Shown: positions 9,312-18,220 of the stretch, in pieces
How positions within the stretch are numbered: the first letter of the stretch is position 1
How the letters are laid out: the number at the start of each line of letters is the position of its first letter
Assembly: GCF_017355405.1 (NCBI RefSeq)
Contig: NZ_CP061179.1
Coordinates: 248,001 to 312,000, forward strand
From: Roseomonas haemaphysalidis
GTDB taxonomy: Bacteria > Pseudomonadota > Alphaproteobacteria > Acetobacterales > Acetobacteraceae
DNA: 64,000 nucleotides
Reading direction: 5' to 3'
Position numbers and translations under genes: made by a program
Notes under the pieces: generated by a model
Seen by the model: the letters and a program-made list of their open reading frames with translations, nothing else
What the model was told of the DNA's origin: nothing
Database searches by the model: none

Positions 9312-9888
9312 GGTCTGAAGTCCCTTCCTGTGCGCCCGCGCCCCGGCTGCCTTTCGGCACCCCATGGCTGCGCAAGAATCCAACCCACCGGACCCGCCTG
9401 ACAAAGGCGGCGAGGCTTTGGTGGCGGCGGACCCTATTATCACGGACTCGTGAGCGCAATGGTCAATGATGTATAAATCGAAAAATTATCGTGGATGACA
9501 TGTAACAATCCTGGCCTGCCAATGTCCTGGGGTTCGTCGGCGCGGCCGCGTGCGAGGCGCAGGCCTGGGCCACCGGTAAATCGTGGGACCGGGCGGCCCT
9601 GCTGTCTTTGCTGTATTTGGATACCATTGATAGCGCGATGCGCAGTGCTGTGCCGCTGCCGGATCCGCGTGCCGAATATCGCCTCAGGCGATGATCAATT
9701 CAGCCGCCATGCAATCATGAGGTTCTGCCAAGCTCGAGGCAGGCACCCTCCGCCACGGGCTGGTGGCGCCTTGGTCCGCCATGCAATCAGTGTCCGCGAA
9801 GCAGTCCGGCCAGCGGCACACCGCCCGGTCCACCGACACCATTGCAGCTTCGCGGCGTTGCTCCTGTTCACCTCCGTCAGGAGTTTCG
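9312..9888. other. 577-bp intergenic region upstream of the beta-helix gene and the aminotransferase
   Basis: It separates divergent genes. The part nearest the beta-helix gene (about 9430-9510) is unusually AT-rich for this window, with segments such as TATAAATCG and AAAAATTATCG, and probably holds its promoter. The right half contains a 14-bp direct repeat (described separately) and the AGGAG ribosome site of the aminotransferase. I see no credible gene, tRNA or other RNA here. Confidence 0.6.
9704..9789. repeat. 14-bp direct repeat upstream of the aminotransferase gene
   Basis: CCGCCATGCAATCA occurs exactly at 9704-9717 and again at 9776-9789, 72 bp apart, lying 172-185 and 100-113 bp before the aminotransferase start. 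It could be a pair of regulator-binding sites or a relic of duplication. No function is known. Confidence 0.5.
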
Positions 9889-11055
9889 ATGCCCCCCGTC
9901 AATCCGCTGGTTCATGACACGGGCAGCCCGCCCATCCCGACCATCCAGGCCTGGGGCCAGCAATATGACGGGGCGGACGGGCCACTGTTGAACATGTGCC
10001 AGGCGGTGCCTTCGCATGCTCCGGCACCCGGCTTTCTCCATCGCCTGTCCCAGGCCGCGGCCGACCCCGCCACCTCATCCTACGGCCCCATCATGGGCGA
10101 CGCGGCCCTGCAGGATGCCTATGCGGCGGAACTGAGCCGTTGCTACGGCGGTGCCTGCGACGGAGCACAGATCGCCATCACCGCCGGCTGCAACCAAGCC
10201 TACTTCGTGGCCATGATGGCGCTGGTCCAGCGCGGCGACGCCGTGCTGCTGCCCACGCCGTGGTACTTCAACCACCGCATGACGCTGGACATGCTGGGGG
10301 TGGAGGCGCGGCCGCTGCCATGCCGGGCGGAGCACGGCTTCGTGCCGGACCCCGATGCCGCGGCGGCGCTGATCGACGGACGGGTGCGGGCCATCGTGCT
10401 GGTGACGCCCAACAACCCGACGGGGGCGATCTACCCGCCGGAGGTGATTGCCCGCTTCCATGCCCTGTGCCGCGATCGCGGCATCTGGCTGGTGCTGGAC
10501 GAAACCTATCGCGACTTCCTGCCGCCCGGCCAGTCGCGCCCGCATGAGCTGGCGTGCGGCCCGGCCTGGCCGGACAACCTCGTTCAGCTTTACAGCTTTT
10601 CCAAGGGCTTCGCGATCCCGGGGCATCGCCTGGGGGCGCTGGTGGCGCCGGCGGCGCTGGCCTCAGACCTCGGCAAGGTCATGGATTGCGTGCAGATCTG
10701 CGCCGCGCGGGCGGGGCAGGCCGCCTTGGCCTGGGGGCTCGAAGCGCTGGATGCGTGGCGCGCGGAGAACCGGGCAGAGATGCACCGCCGCGCGGACGCC
10801 GTGCGCGCGGCGTTCCAGCGGTTGCCGGGCTGGCGGCTGGACGCGCTCGGCGCGTATTTCGCTTATGTGCGCCACCCCTTCGGGGCCGTGCCGGCTTGGG
10901 ACGTGGTGCGGCGGCTGGCGGTGGAGCATGGGCTGATGTGCCTGCCGGGCCCCGCCTTCGCCGGCGAGGAAGCCCACCTGCGCATCGCCTTCGCCAATGT
11001 CGACGGGGCCGGGATCGGCCTGATGGAACGGCGGCTGCGCGCCGCCGGCCGCTAA
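9889..11055 (+). CDS. pyridoxal-phosphate aminotransferase, class I/II
   Basis: A 388-residue fold-type I aminotransferase acting in the cytoplasm. The PLP features are visible: VTPNNPTG at about 173-179, Asp204 in LVLDETYRDF, and the Schiff-base lysine Lys239 in YSFSKGFAIPGHRLG. The length is normal. The start MPPVNPLVH is preceded by AGGAG. The sequence resembles the aspartate/alanine-type group, but no substrate can be assigned. It converges on the ATP-grasp gene with only 7 bp between stops, so no operon links them, although both lie beside the polyketide cassette. Confidence 0.92.
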   Translation: MPPVNPLVHDTGSPPIPTIQAWGQQYDGADGPLLNMCQAVPSHAPAPGFLHRLSQAAADPATSSYGPIMGDAALQDAYAAELSRCYGGACDGAQIAITAGCNQAYFVAMMALVQRGDAVLLPTPWYFNHRMTLDMLGVEARPLPCRAEHGFVPDPDAAAALIDGRVRAIVLVTPNNPTGAIYPPEVIARFHALCRDRGIWLVLDETYRDFLPPGQSRPHELACGPAWPDNLVQLYSFSKGFAIPGHRLGALVAPAALASDLGKVMDCVQICAARAGQAALAWGLEALDAWRAENRAEMHRRADAVRAAFQRLPGWRLDALGAYFAYVRHPFGAVPAWDVVRRLAVEHGLMCLPGPAFAGEEAHLRIAFANVDGAGIGLMERRLRAAGR

Positions 11056-11062
11056 GGCACCC

Positions 11063-12337
11063 TCACCCCGGCAACCATCCGAGCGCGCGCAGCCGGTCCC
11101 GCTCGCCGTTCAGGAACCGCTCGCCGATATCGGCGCGCCAGCGCAGTTCCGGGATCACCACGTTGCATGCCGCGGCGGCGGCGGCCTGTTGCGCGTCCTG
11201 GACGGTAGCCCCGGTCCCCGTGACGATCATGGCGTGGCCGGAGCGCCGCCGCGCCAGCAACTGCCCGGCCTCGGTCCTGACATCCACGAGATGGTAGTGG
11301 CCGAGCTCGTCGCCCCGCGGTTGTTCCAGAAAGAAGACCGGCGGGTCGTCCCCGGGCGCGCAGCCGTCCAGCGTGGCGGGAAACGGCGGGGTGGTGAGCA
11401 CGATGGCCACCGACCAGCCCGGTCCGGCGCGGAACCGGCCGTCGCCGCGCGGCACCAGCCCCGCCATCCGGCCCAGCAGATCGCCCCAGCCGTCCGGCTG
11501 CAGCGCGGCCAGCACCGCGAAGCCGGGATTGCCGAAGCGGCAGGTGAATTCCAGCGGCCAGGTCCCCTGCTCGTTGACGATCAGGTTGAGGTTCACGTAG
11601 CCGACATGCCCCGCCCCGGCCAGCAGCGGTGCGATCCGGCCGAGCGTCGCCTCGAACAACCTTTCCGCGTCCTGGAAGGAAGCCAGGGTGCCCATTTCCC
11701 CGGTCATCTCGCCCATCTCGCCGGGAAAGAAGCGCTTGTGCTCGAAGTCGATGCAGGGTGGGTGCAGAAAGCCGGTGCCGTCGAAATAGGCGCCGATGCC
11801 CACCTCCACCCCCTCGATCCGCTGCATCAGCAGCACGCGCCCGGCACCCGCCCGGCGCAGCATGAAGGCGACATCCGCGCCCTCGGGGTGCTCGCCCACG
11901 AAGGTGTTGCGGCCGGCCGTGTCATGCTTCAGCACGTAGCGGCCGGGGTGCCGGGCCAGCCATTCCAGCGCCGCGCCGGGCCCGGAAAAGGACATGCTGC
12001 CCGCGACGGCGATGCCGGCGTCCCGCAGCACCTCCTGCCCGAAGGCGCGCTGCTGCTCCAGCCGGTCGCCGAAGGTGCTGCCGCCCACGACGCGGAAGCC
12101 CTGGGCGCGCAGCGCGTCCTGGGTTTCGCCATGGCCGACACGCTCAAAGAACACGATGCCGTCGCGCCCCACCCAGTCGAGTTCCGCGCGCCAGTCCGCC
12201 ACGCCATGGATCATCCCGCCGAAGGATCGCTCGGCCGGAGGGTCCTCGGCGAAGACCCGCACCTCATGCCCTTCGCGCTGCAGGGCGAGGTAGATGTCGC
12301 CCAGATAGATGCGCGGGCCGATCGCCAGGATCCGCAT
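11063..12337 (-). CDS. PurD-like ATP-grasp enzyme
   Basis: About 424 residues. The N-terminal part has a pre-ATP-grasp nucleotide-like fold (MRILAIGPRIYLGDIYLALQ), and the centre shows ATP-grasp elements: RYVLKHDTAGRNTFVGEH for the nucleotide-binding lysines and PLEFTCRFGNPGFAVLAAL near the metal-binding acid and asparagine. It resembles phosphoribosylamine-glycine ligase (PurD), which ligates glycine to phosphoribosylamine, but the N-terminus lacks PurD's usual G-x-G-x-R-E-H. It is therefore more likely a paralogue ligating another carboxylate and amine. An AGGGGAAA ribosome site supports the start; a Met 20 codons upstream is less likely. It is divergent from the type III polyketide synthase across 275 bp. 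Confidence 0.75.
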   Translation of the reverse strand: MRILAIGPRIYLGDIYLALQREGHEVRVFAEDPPAERSFGGMIHGVADWRAELDWVGRDGIVFFERVGHGETQDALRAQGFRVVGGSTFGDRLEQQRAFGQEVLRDAGIAVAGSMSFSGPGAALEWLARHPGRYVLKHDTAGRNTFVGEHPEGADVAFMLRRAGAGRVLLMQRIEGVEVGIGAYFDGTGFLHPPCIDFEHKRFFPGEMGEMTGEMGTLASFQDAERLFEATLGRIAPLLAGAGHVGYVNLNLIVNEQGTWPLEFTCRFGNPGFAVLAALQPDGWGDLLGRMAGLVPRGDGRFRAGPGWSVAIVLTTPPFPATLDGCAPGDDPPVFFLEQPRGDELGHYHLVDVRTEAGQLLARRRSGHAMIVTGTGATVQDAQQAAAAAACNVVIPELRWRADIGERFLNGERDRLRALGWLPG

Positions 12338-12612
12338 GGCGGGGTTTCCCCTTGTTGTTCCGGCTGCGGGTCGCGGCGCGGTTCCCGGCGCCAGCATAGC
12401 GCGGGCGGCCGCGATGGCGAGGCACGCCCCCCGCCACGCATTGGCAGACCCGGCCCAGCCCCCATGTAGGAGGACCAGGGCTTTCCGTCCGCCGCCATGG
12501 CGGTCGCCCCCGCGTCGGCGCGTCCTGGCTTGTGATCCCGCCCGGCGTTGGAAACCCGACGGACAACCAGCGAGGACCCCCGCGGCCCGCGCAGTGAACC
12601 GGAGGCCCGACC

Positions 12613-13698
12613 TTGCCAGCCACGGCTTATGTGAACCGCATCGGCACCGCCGTGCCGGCCCATGACGTGCACGATGCTTTTGTGCAGCGCGCCGGGCGCA
12701 TCCTGCCGGACCGCCGCGTGCAGGCGCTGTTCCGCCGCATGGCGGACCGCAGCCATATCGCGCACCGCTGGTCCTGTCTGCCCTGCGGGGCCGACACCGC
12801 CGGGCGCATCGACGAGGCGGGCTTCTACACCCTGGGCGCCTTTCCCTCCACCGCCGCGCGGATGCGGCGCTTCGAGCAGGAAGCGGCCCCGCTGGCCATC
12901 CGGGCGGTGGAGGATCTCGGGCTGGGCGACGATGCCGCCCGCATCACCCACCTGATCACGGTGTGCTGCACCGGCTTCGCGGCGCCGGGACTCGACTTCG
13001 CGCTGATGCGGCATTTCGAATTGGACCCGGGCATCGAGCGCAGCGGCGTCGGGTTCATGGGCTGCCATGCCGCCATCAACGCCTTGAAGCTCGCGCGCCA
13101 CATCGTGCGGTCCGAGCCGGACGCGCGCGTGCTGCTGGTGTGCGTGGAGCTTTGCACCCTGCACCTGCAGGAAGGCGGCAGCCTGGAGGACGTGCTGTCC
13201 TTTCTGATCTTCGGCGACGGCTGCGCCGCCGCGCTGGTGACGGCCGAGCCCGAAGGCCTGGCGCTGGACAGCTTCCAGGCCCTGCTGGTGCCCGGCACGG
13301 AGGAGAACATCTCCTGGCGCATCGGCGACACGGGGTTCGACATGGTGCTGTCCGGGCAGGTGCCGGCCGGCGTGGCGGAGGGGCTACGCCAGGGTGCCGG
13401 CGCGGTGCTGCGCGGTGCGGCGCCCGGAGACATCGCTCTTTGGGCCATCCACCCCGGCGGGCGCTCGGTGCTGGACGCGGTGGAAGCCGCTTTGCGGCTG
13501 CCGCCCGACGCGCTGGATACCTCCCGCGCCGTGCTGCGCGGCAACGGCAACATGTCCTCGGCCACCGTGCTGTTCGTGCTCAAGGCCATGCTGCGCGACG
13601 CCGCACCCCGGCAGCGGGGCTGCGCCATGGCCTTCGGCCCCGGCATGGTGGCGGAAACCATGCTGTTCCACACCGTCGGGCAACATGAGCCGGCGTGA
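12613..13698 (+). CDS. type III polyketide synthase (chalcone/alkylresorcinol synthase family)
   Basis: A 361-residue homodimeric ketosynthase that extends an acyl-CoA starter with malonyl-CoA and cyclises the chain to pyrones, resorcinols or naphthols. The catalytic triad is complete: Cys151 in GVGFMGCHAAINAL, His280 in WAIHPGGRSVLD, Asn313 in GNGNMSSATVLF. The His-Asn spacing of 33 equals that of plant chalcone synthase. The start is TTG at the stated base with GGAGG seven bases upstream; no ATG fits. It overlaps the methyltransferase gene by 14 bp, forming an operon with it and the FAD oxidoreductase. Product unknown: an alkylpyrone or alkylresorcinol, later methylated and oxidised or reduced, is inference. 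Confidence 0.93.
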   Translation: MPATAYVNRIGTAVPAHDVHDAFVQRAGRILPDRRVQALFRRMADRSHIAHRWSCLPCGADTAGRIDEAGFYTLGAFPSTAARMRRFEQEAAPLAIRAVEDLGLGDDAARITHLITVCCTGFAAPGLDFALMRHFELDPGIERSGVGFMGCHAAINALKLARHIVRSEPDARVLLVCVELCTLHLQEGGSLEDVLSFLIFGDGCAAALVTAEPEGLALDSFQALLVPGTEENISWRIGDTGFDMVLSGQVPAGVAEGLRQGAGAVLRGAAPGDIALWAIHPGGRSVLDAVEAALRLPPDALDTSRAVLRGNGNMSSATVLFVLKAMLRDAAPRQRGCAMAFGPGMVAETMLFHTVGQHEPA

Positions 13699-14413
13699 CT
13701 TTTCCCGCCGCTCGGCGGAACCGGAGCTGATGGACGACCAGTCATGCGACTACGAGACCTTTCGCGCCTGCCTGGTCGACCTGGAACGCGTCAACCGCCT
13801 GACCCTGGGGTACCGGCCGACGCTGAACTTCCTGGACGGGCTGTGGCGCCGCGGCCGGCTGCCACGCGGGCGGCCCCTGCGCATCCTCGATGCCGGCAGC
13901 GGCCATGGCGACACCCTGCGGCAGGTGGCCCACTGGGCGCGGCGGCGCGGCGTGGACGTGGCGCTGGACGGGGTGGACCTCAGCCCCTGGTCGGCGCGTG
14001 CGGCGCGGGACGCCACGCCGCCCGGCCTGCCGGTGCGCTGGCACACGGCGGACGTGCTGCGCTTCCGGCCGGACGCGCCGGTGGACGTGGTGCTGAGCGC
14101 GCTGTTCGCCCACCACCTGCCGGACCCGGTGCTGCGGGACTTCCTGCGCTGGATGGAAGCCACCGCCGGGCTGGGCTGGTTCGTCAACGACCTGCACCGC
14201 CACCCGCTGCCGTTCCACCTGTTCGCGAGGGCATCCCGCGCGCTGCGGCTGCATCGCTTCGTGCGGCATGACGGTCCGGTCTCCATCGCGCGCGGCTTCA
14301 CGGCCACGGAATGGCACGCGCTGCTTGCGCAGGCGGGCATCCCGGCCGGGGCGGCCGGCGTGTCGTGGTGGATGCCGTTCCGTCTGTGCGTGACGCGGCT
14401 GCGCGCCGGATGA
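13685..14413 (+). CDS. class I SAM-dependent methyltransferase
   Basis: A 242-residue Rossmann methyltransferase. Motif I is ILDAGSGHGDTLRQVA (about residues 65-80); the acidic residue after the second strand lies in LDGVDLSPWS; motif IV is around DVVLSALFAHHLPDP. The ATG lies inside the last codons of the polyketide synthase gene, and the stop overlaps the next start as ATGA, so the three genes are translationally coupled. Inferred role: O- or C-methylation of the type III polyketide product. The C-terminal helices (LPFHLFARASRALRLHRFV) are rich in hydrophobic and basic residues and may contact a lipid-like substrate or the membrane. Confidence 0.88.
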   Translation: MSRRDFSRRSAEPELMDDQSCDYETFRACLVDLERVNRLTLGYRPTLNFLDGLWRRGRLPRGRPLRILDAGSGHGDTLRQVAHWARRRGVDVALDGVDLSPWSARAARDATPPGLPVRWHTADVLRFRPDAPVDVVLSALFAHHLPDPVLRDFLRWMEATAGLGWFVNDLHRHPLPFHLFARASRALRLHRFVRHDGPVSIARGFTATEWHALLAQAGIPAGAAGVSWWMPFRLCVTRLRAG

Positions 14414-15546
14414 CCATGCACGATGCACTGGTTGTCGGCGGCGGGCTGGCGGGTGCGGCTCTGGCCGGGCACCTCGCCGGAGCCGGGCGCGACGTGCTGC
14501 TGGTGGAGCGGCAGGCGGGCCCGCATGACAAGGTCTGCGGTGAGTTCCTGTCGGGCGAGGCGGTGCTGTATCTGCGGCAGCTCGGCCTGGATCTCGCCGC
14601 GCTCGGCGCCGTGCCGGTGGAGGCCGTGTCCGTTGCGCGTGGCCATCGGTCGCATGGCTGTGCGCTGCCCTTTCCCGCCCTCAGCCTGTCGCGCCGCCGG
14701 CTGGACGAGGCGCTGCTGGCCGCCGCCGGGCACGCGGGCGCCACCCTGCGCCGCGGCGTCGCGGTCAAGGCGCTGGAGTGGCGGGACGGGAGCTGGCGCG
14801 CGCGGCTGAGCAGCGGCGAGGAGATCGCGGCGCGCGAGGCCTTTCTGTGCACGGGCAAGCACGACCTGCGTGGCTGGCGCCGCCCGCCCGGCCCGCAACC
14901 CGACCTGCTGGGCTTCAAGCAGCACCTGCGGCTGCGCCCCGGGCAGGCGGCGGCCCTGGGACGCGCGGTGGAGATCACGCTGTTTCCCGGCGGCTATGCA
15001 GGCCTGCAGGCGGTGGAGGATGCGCGGGCCAACCTGTGCCTCGTCGTTCGCCGCGGTCACTTCGCCGCGCGGGGTGGCCAATGGCCGGCGCTGCTGGCCG
15101 CCATGCTGGCCGTCTCGCCCGGCCTGTCCCACCGCATGGATGGCGCCGTGGCGTTGCAGTCGCGGCCGCTATCCATCGCGGGCATCCCCTACGGCTTCGT
15201 GCGGCGGCGGGGCGATGGCTGCTGGCGCCTGGGCGATCAGGCAGCGGTGATTCCCTCCTTCGCGGGCGAGGGCATGTCCATCGCGCTGCACAGCGCCGCG
15301 CTGGCGGCGCAATGCTACCTGGCGGGCTCCACGGCCGCGCAGTTTCAGGAGCGCCTGTGCCGGGACGTCTCCGCCCTGGTGTGGCGGGCAACGGCGATGT
15401 CGCGCCTGCTGGTGCGTGGCTGGGGCCAGTCGATGCTGCTGGGCGGCCTGCGCGTCGCCCCTGGCACGCTTGCCCTGGCCGCCACCACGACGCGCTTGCC
15501 CGCCGCCGCGCTGCGCCCCCTGGTCGCCGGCGGCAGCGGGGCCTGA
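14410..15546 (+). CDS. FAD-dependent oxidoreductase of the geranylgeranyl-reductase/monooxygenase type
   Basis: A 378-residue flavoprotein. Its dinucleotide-binding motif is ALVVGGGLAGAALAGHLAGA, ending in the acidic residue of LLVERQAGP. The segment KVCGEFLSGEAVLYL is characteristic of the geranylgeranyl-reductase-like group, and the second FAD site is WRLGDQAAVIPSFAGEGM. It is the third member of the polyketide synthase / methyltransferase / oxidoreductase cassette, whose order recurs in several bacterial type III PKS clusters. It probably hydroxylates or reduces the polyketide. The ATGA overlap with the methyltransferase fixes the start; a second Met two codons on is an alternative. Confidence 0.87.
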   Translation: MTMHDALVVGGGLAGAALAGHLAGAGRDVLLVERQAGPHDKVCGEFLSGEAVLYLRQLGLDLAALGAVPVEAVSVARGHRSHGCALPFPALSLSRRRLDEALLAAAGHAGATLRRGVAVKALEWRDGSWRARLSSGEEIAAREAFLCTGKHDLRGWRRPPGPQPDLLGFKQHLRLRPGQAAALGRAVEITLFPGGYAGLQAVEDARANLCLVVRRGHFAARGGQWPALLAAMLAVSPGLSHRMDGAVALQSRPLSIAGIPYGFVRRRGDGCWRLGDQAAVIPSFAGEGMSIALHSAALAAQCYLAGSTAAQFQERLCRDVSALVWRATAMSRLLVRGWGQSMLLGGLRVAPGTLALAATTTRLPAAALRPLVAGGSGA

Positions 15547-15559
15547 CCGGGCGGCCGGA

Positions 15560-15979
15560 TCACAGGCGCCGGCTGGCCCTGGCCTTCGCCTTGGCCGGCT
15601 CCTCCGGCTCCGGCCCCGCCATCCGCACCACGACCTGCACGATCGCGGCCTTGCCGGGCACGTCCAGGCGGCGATACGCCCGCAACAGGGCCTCCTCGTC
15701 ACCGGCCAGAAGGCCCAGTGATGCCTGGTCCTCTTCCAGCAGCTCCGATGGCGGTTCGGTATCGGGGTCCAGCCCGACCAGATAGGACACGGAGGTGCCG
15801 AGCGCCTCCGCCAGCGCCACGAGGCGCTTGCCACGCGGCACCGGCGCCCGGCCGTCGCGCAGGCGCTGCGGAAAATCCTCCGGCAGGCCGGCAAGGCGGA
15901 ATGCCTCCTGTGGCGCGGTGTCGAGCCGCTCCAGCCGGTTCTCGATGCGCTCCAGCATCGGCGGGATCTCGATCTCCAT
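15560..15979 (-). CDS. XRE-like helix-turn-helix protein
   Basis: A 139-residue protein. A lambda-repressor-like DNA-binding domain covers about residues 8-75: APQEAFRLAGLPEDFPQRLR is the probable helix-turn-helix and KRLVALAEALGTSVSYLVGL is the typical terminal helix pair of XRE proteins. An acidic segment follows, with a tail rich in lysine and alanine. GAGGAT lies just upstream of the ATG. It converges on the FAD oxidoreductase and faces the glycosyltransferase operon, with a TTTGCG palindrome 39-55 bp before its start, so it may control itself and that operon. Confidence 0.75.
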   Translation of the reverse strand: MEIEIPPMLERIENRLERLDTAPQEAFRLAGLPEDFPQRLRDGRAPVPRGKRLVALAEALGTSVSYLVGLDPDTEPPSELLEEDQASLGLLAGDEEALLRAYRRLDVPGKAAIVQVVVRMAGPEPEEPAKAKARASRRL

Positions 15980-16017
15980 GCGACTTATCCTCAGGAAGCG
16001 ACGCAACCCTGGCCATA

Positions 16018-16034
16018 TTTGCGTATCGCGCAAA
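16018..16034. promoter_or_regulatory. candidate operator, inverted repeat TTTGCG-N5-CGCAAA
   Basis: Six-base perfect arms (16018-16023 and 16029-16034) flank the five-base spacer TATCG in a rather AT-rich part of the 243-bp intergenic region between the XRE-like gene and the glycosyltransferase operon. The position, 39-55 bp upstream of the XRE-like start codon, is where an autoregulatory operator is expected. The binding protein is inferred only from position. Confidence 0.4.
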
Positions 16035-16222
16035 GTATAGAACGGATATTCGCCAATGCCGAGAAGCAGCGATTCAAGCGCTTGCAGGCGATGGTTCGCG
16101 TAGTGGAATACCTGCGATGAAGATGACCAACTCTGGGTCGATCCGGAAAATTTCAACGTAGTAAAAATAAATATTTTCGCCATGCCGTCATTCCGTGCCG
16201 CCGAACGTTGTCCCGGCGAAAT

Positions 16223-18220
16223 ATGGAGGGCGGTTTGTTTATCTTGCATCTGGCACTGGGGGGGTGCCTTCGGCCGCCGCCGGTCAACTTCGGTATCACG
16301 ACCGACACGGGCGGCCACATCGCCTATGTGCTGGACGCCGCGGCAGCCCAGGCGGCGCAGCCCACCGTATCCCGGGTCTCAGTGGTTACGCGGCTGTTTG
16401 AAGACCCCGGCCTCGGCGCTTCGCACTGCCGCGCGCACGAGCCGCTTGCCCCCAAGCTGTCCATCGACCGCATCGCCACGGCATCCTCCCTCTACCTGGA
16501 AAAAGAGGCGCTGGCCGCCGAGCTGCCATCCTTCACCAGCGGGTTTCTGCGTCACCTCGCCGCCCTGCCCCGCCGCCCCGATGTCATCCATGCGCATTTC
16601 TCGGACGCTGCCGCGGTGGCCGCCGCGGCGCGGGCCCGTTTTGGCATCCCCTTCGTGTATACGCCGCATGCCCTGGGCATCGACAAGCTGCGCCAACACT
16701 GCGGCGGCGACCTGCGCGCACGCATCGCGGCGGAGCGGGAGGCCATTGCCCAGGCCGATGCGCTGATCGTTTCCACCCAGGACGAGGCCGGGCGGCAGGT
16801 GCGCGCCTATGGCGTCGAGACCGATGGCCGCATCCACTGCCTGCCGCCCGGCGTGCCGGGGCATCTGCAGGCCGCGAAGCCGGGTACTGCGGCGGCCCTG
16901 CTGCAGGGCTGGCTGGACGATGCGGACAAGCCCATCCTGCTGGCCATCGCCCGTCCGGTGCGCAAAAAGAACCTGCAGGCGCTCGTGCGGGCCTACGCCG
17001 CCACCCCGGCACTGGCGACGCATGCCAATCTGGTGGTCCTGGCCGGCCAGCATCACGGTGCGTGCTCGGAAGAAGAGCACGCGGTGATTTCCGAATTGCA
17101 GGAACTGTGCGGCGCGGCTGAACTGCGTGGCCGCGTGGCCCTGCCGCCCCGGCATGACGCAGCCGACGTCGCGGCGCTGTACCGCCGCGCGGCGGCGGGC
17201 GGCGCCTTCGTGAACCCCGCCCTGCACGAGCCCTTCGGCCTGACGCTGATCGAGGCCGCCGCCGCCGGCGTGCCCGTGGTCGCGACGCGCGAAGGCGGGC
17301 CGGCCGAGATCCTTGCCACCATTGGCCACGGCCTGCTGGTCGACCCGCGCGACGACGCCGCCATCGCCGCTGCCTGCCTGCGCCTGACGACGGACCCGGT
17401 GCTGCACGCGCAATGCGCGAACGCGGCGCGGCGCAACGTGTCGGCCTATGACTGGGCACGCTACGCGGCAGCCTCCACGCGTGTCTATGCGTCGCTGCGT
17501 CAGGCACCGGGCCTGCTGGCCAGTGACATCGACAACACGCTGACCGGCTGCCCCGCCGGCGCCGCTGCCTTTAGCGGCTGGCGCGCGGAACAGCGCCTCC
17601 CCTTCATCGTCGCGACAGGGCGCTCCTTCGCCGAAGCCCGCGCCGTGCTGCGGGATTGGCAACTGCCGCAGCCCGACGCCTATGTGGTCGATGTCGGCAC
17701 GCGCATCATGCTGCCGGGCGAGGACGGTGAATGGCGCGAATGCCCGCGCTACGCGGCGCGGCTCGACACCGGCTGGGACCGCGAGGCGGTGGCCGCCACC
17801 CTGCGGCCACTCGCGCTGACGCCGCAACCCGTGCAAACCGAAGGCCCCCACAAGCTCAGCTTCTTTGGCACGCAGCAGGAAGCGGAGGACATCCGCCTGG
17901 CCCTGGCGGCGGCGGCGCTGGGCGCACGGGTGGTGTTCTCGCACGGCCGGCTGATCGACGTACTGGCGCCGCAGGGCGGCAAGGCCGCCGCCGTGGCGGC
18001 CTATGCCAACATGCGGGGCATGACGCTGGCCCATTGCGTCGCCGCCGGCGACAGCGGCAACGATGCCGACATGCTGCAGGCCTGCGGGCACGCCATCGTC
18101 GTCGGCAATGCCTCGGCTGAGCTCGATGGCCTTGCCCCGCGCGCCGGGCTGCAGCGCGTGCGGGCGCATCACGCGGCAGGGGTGATGGAAGGCCTCACGG
18201 CCCTGGGCGTGGCGGAATGA
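16223..18220 (+). CDS. sucrose-phosphate synthase-like glycosyltransferase fused to HAD phosphatase
   Basis: About 665 residues. The N-terminal GT4 region (about 1-430) carries the nucleotide-sugar synthase entry TDTGGHIAYVLDAA of sucrose-phosphate and mannosylfructose-phosphate synthases and the GT4 donor signature ALHEPFGLTLIEAAAAG. The C-terminal HAD domain begins with LLASDIDNTLTG (nucleophile Asp435, acid Asp437) and ends with AAGDSGNDADML, as in sucrose-phosphate phosphatase. A single chain could therefore make and dephosphorylate a disaccharide phosphate, giving sucrose or a relative used for osmoprotection or as a glycan primer. The ATG used has little Shine-Dalgarno; a TTG 15 bp upstream is possible. 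First gene of a four-gene operon. Confidence 0.88.
   Translation: MEGGLFILHLALGGCLRPPPVNFGITTDTGGHIAYVLDAAAAQAAQPTVSRVSVVTRLFEDPGLGASHCRAHEPLAPKLSIDRIATASSLYLEKEALAAELPSFTSGFLRHLAALPRRPDVIHAHFSDAAAVAAAARARFGIPFVYTPHALGIDKLRQHCGGDLRARIAAEREAIAQADALIVSTQDEAGRQVRAYGVETDGRIHCLPPGVPGHLQAAKPGTAAALLQGWLDDADKPILLAIARPVRKKNLQALVRAYAATPALATHANLVVLAGQHHGACSEEEHAVISELQELCGAAELRGRVALPPRHDAADVAALYRRAAAGGAFVNPALHEPFGLTLIEAAAAGVPVVATREGGPAEILATIGHGLLVDPRDDAAIAAACLRLTTDPVLHAQCANAARRNVSAYDWARYAAASTRVYASLRQAPGLLASDIDNTLTGCPAGAAAFSGWRAEQRLPFIVATGRSFAEARAVLRDWQLPQPDAYVVDVGTRIMLPGEDGEWRECPRYAARLDTGWDREAVAATLRPLALTPQPVQTEGPHKLSFFGTQQEAEDIRLALAAAALGARVVFSHGRLIDVLAPQGGKAAAVAAYANMRGMTLAHCVAAGDSGNDADMLQACGHAIVVGNASAELDGLAPRAGLQRVRAHHAAGVMEGLTALGVAE

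Noticed and set aside
9495..9917. 140-codon plus-strand frame in the gap before the aminotransferase
   Set aside because: No ribosome site, Arg/Cys/Pro-rich translation, and it overlaps the true aminotransferase start in another frame.
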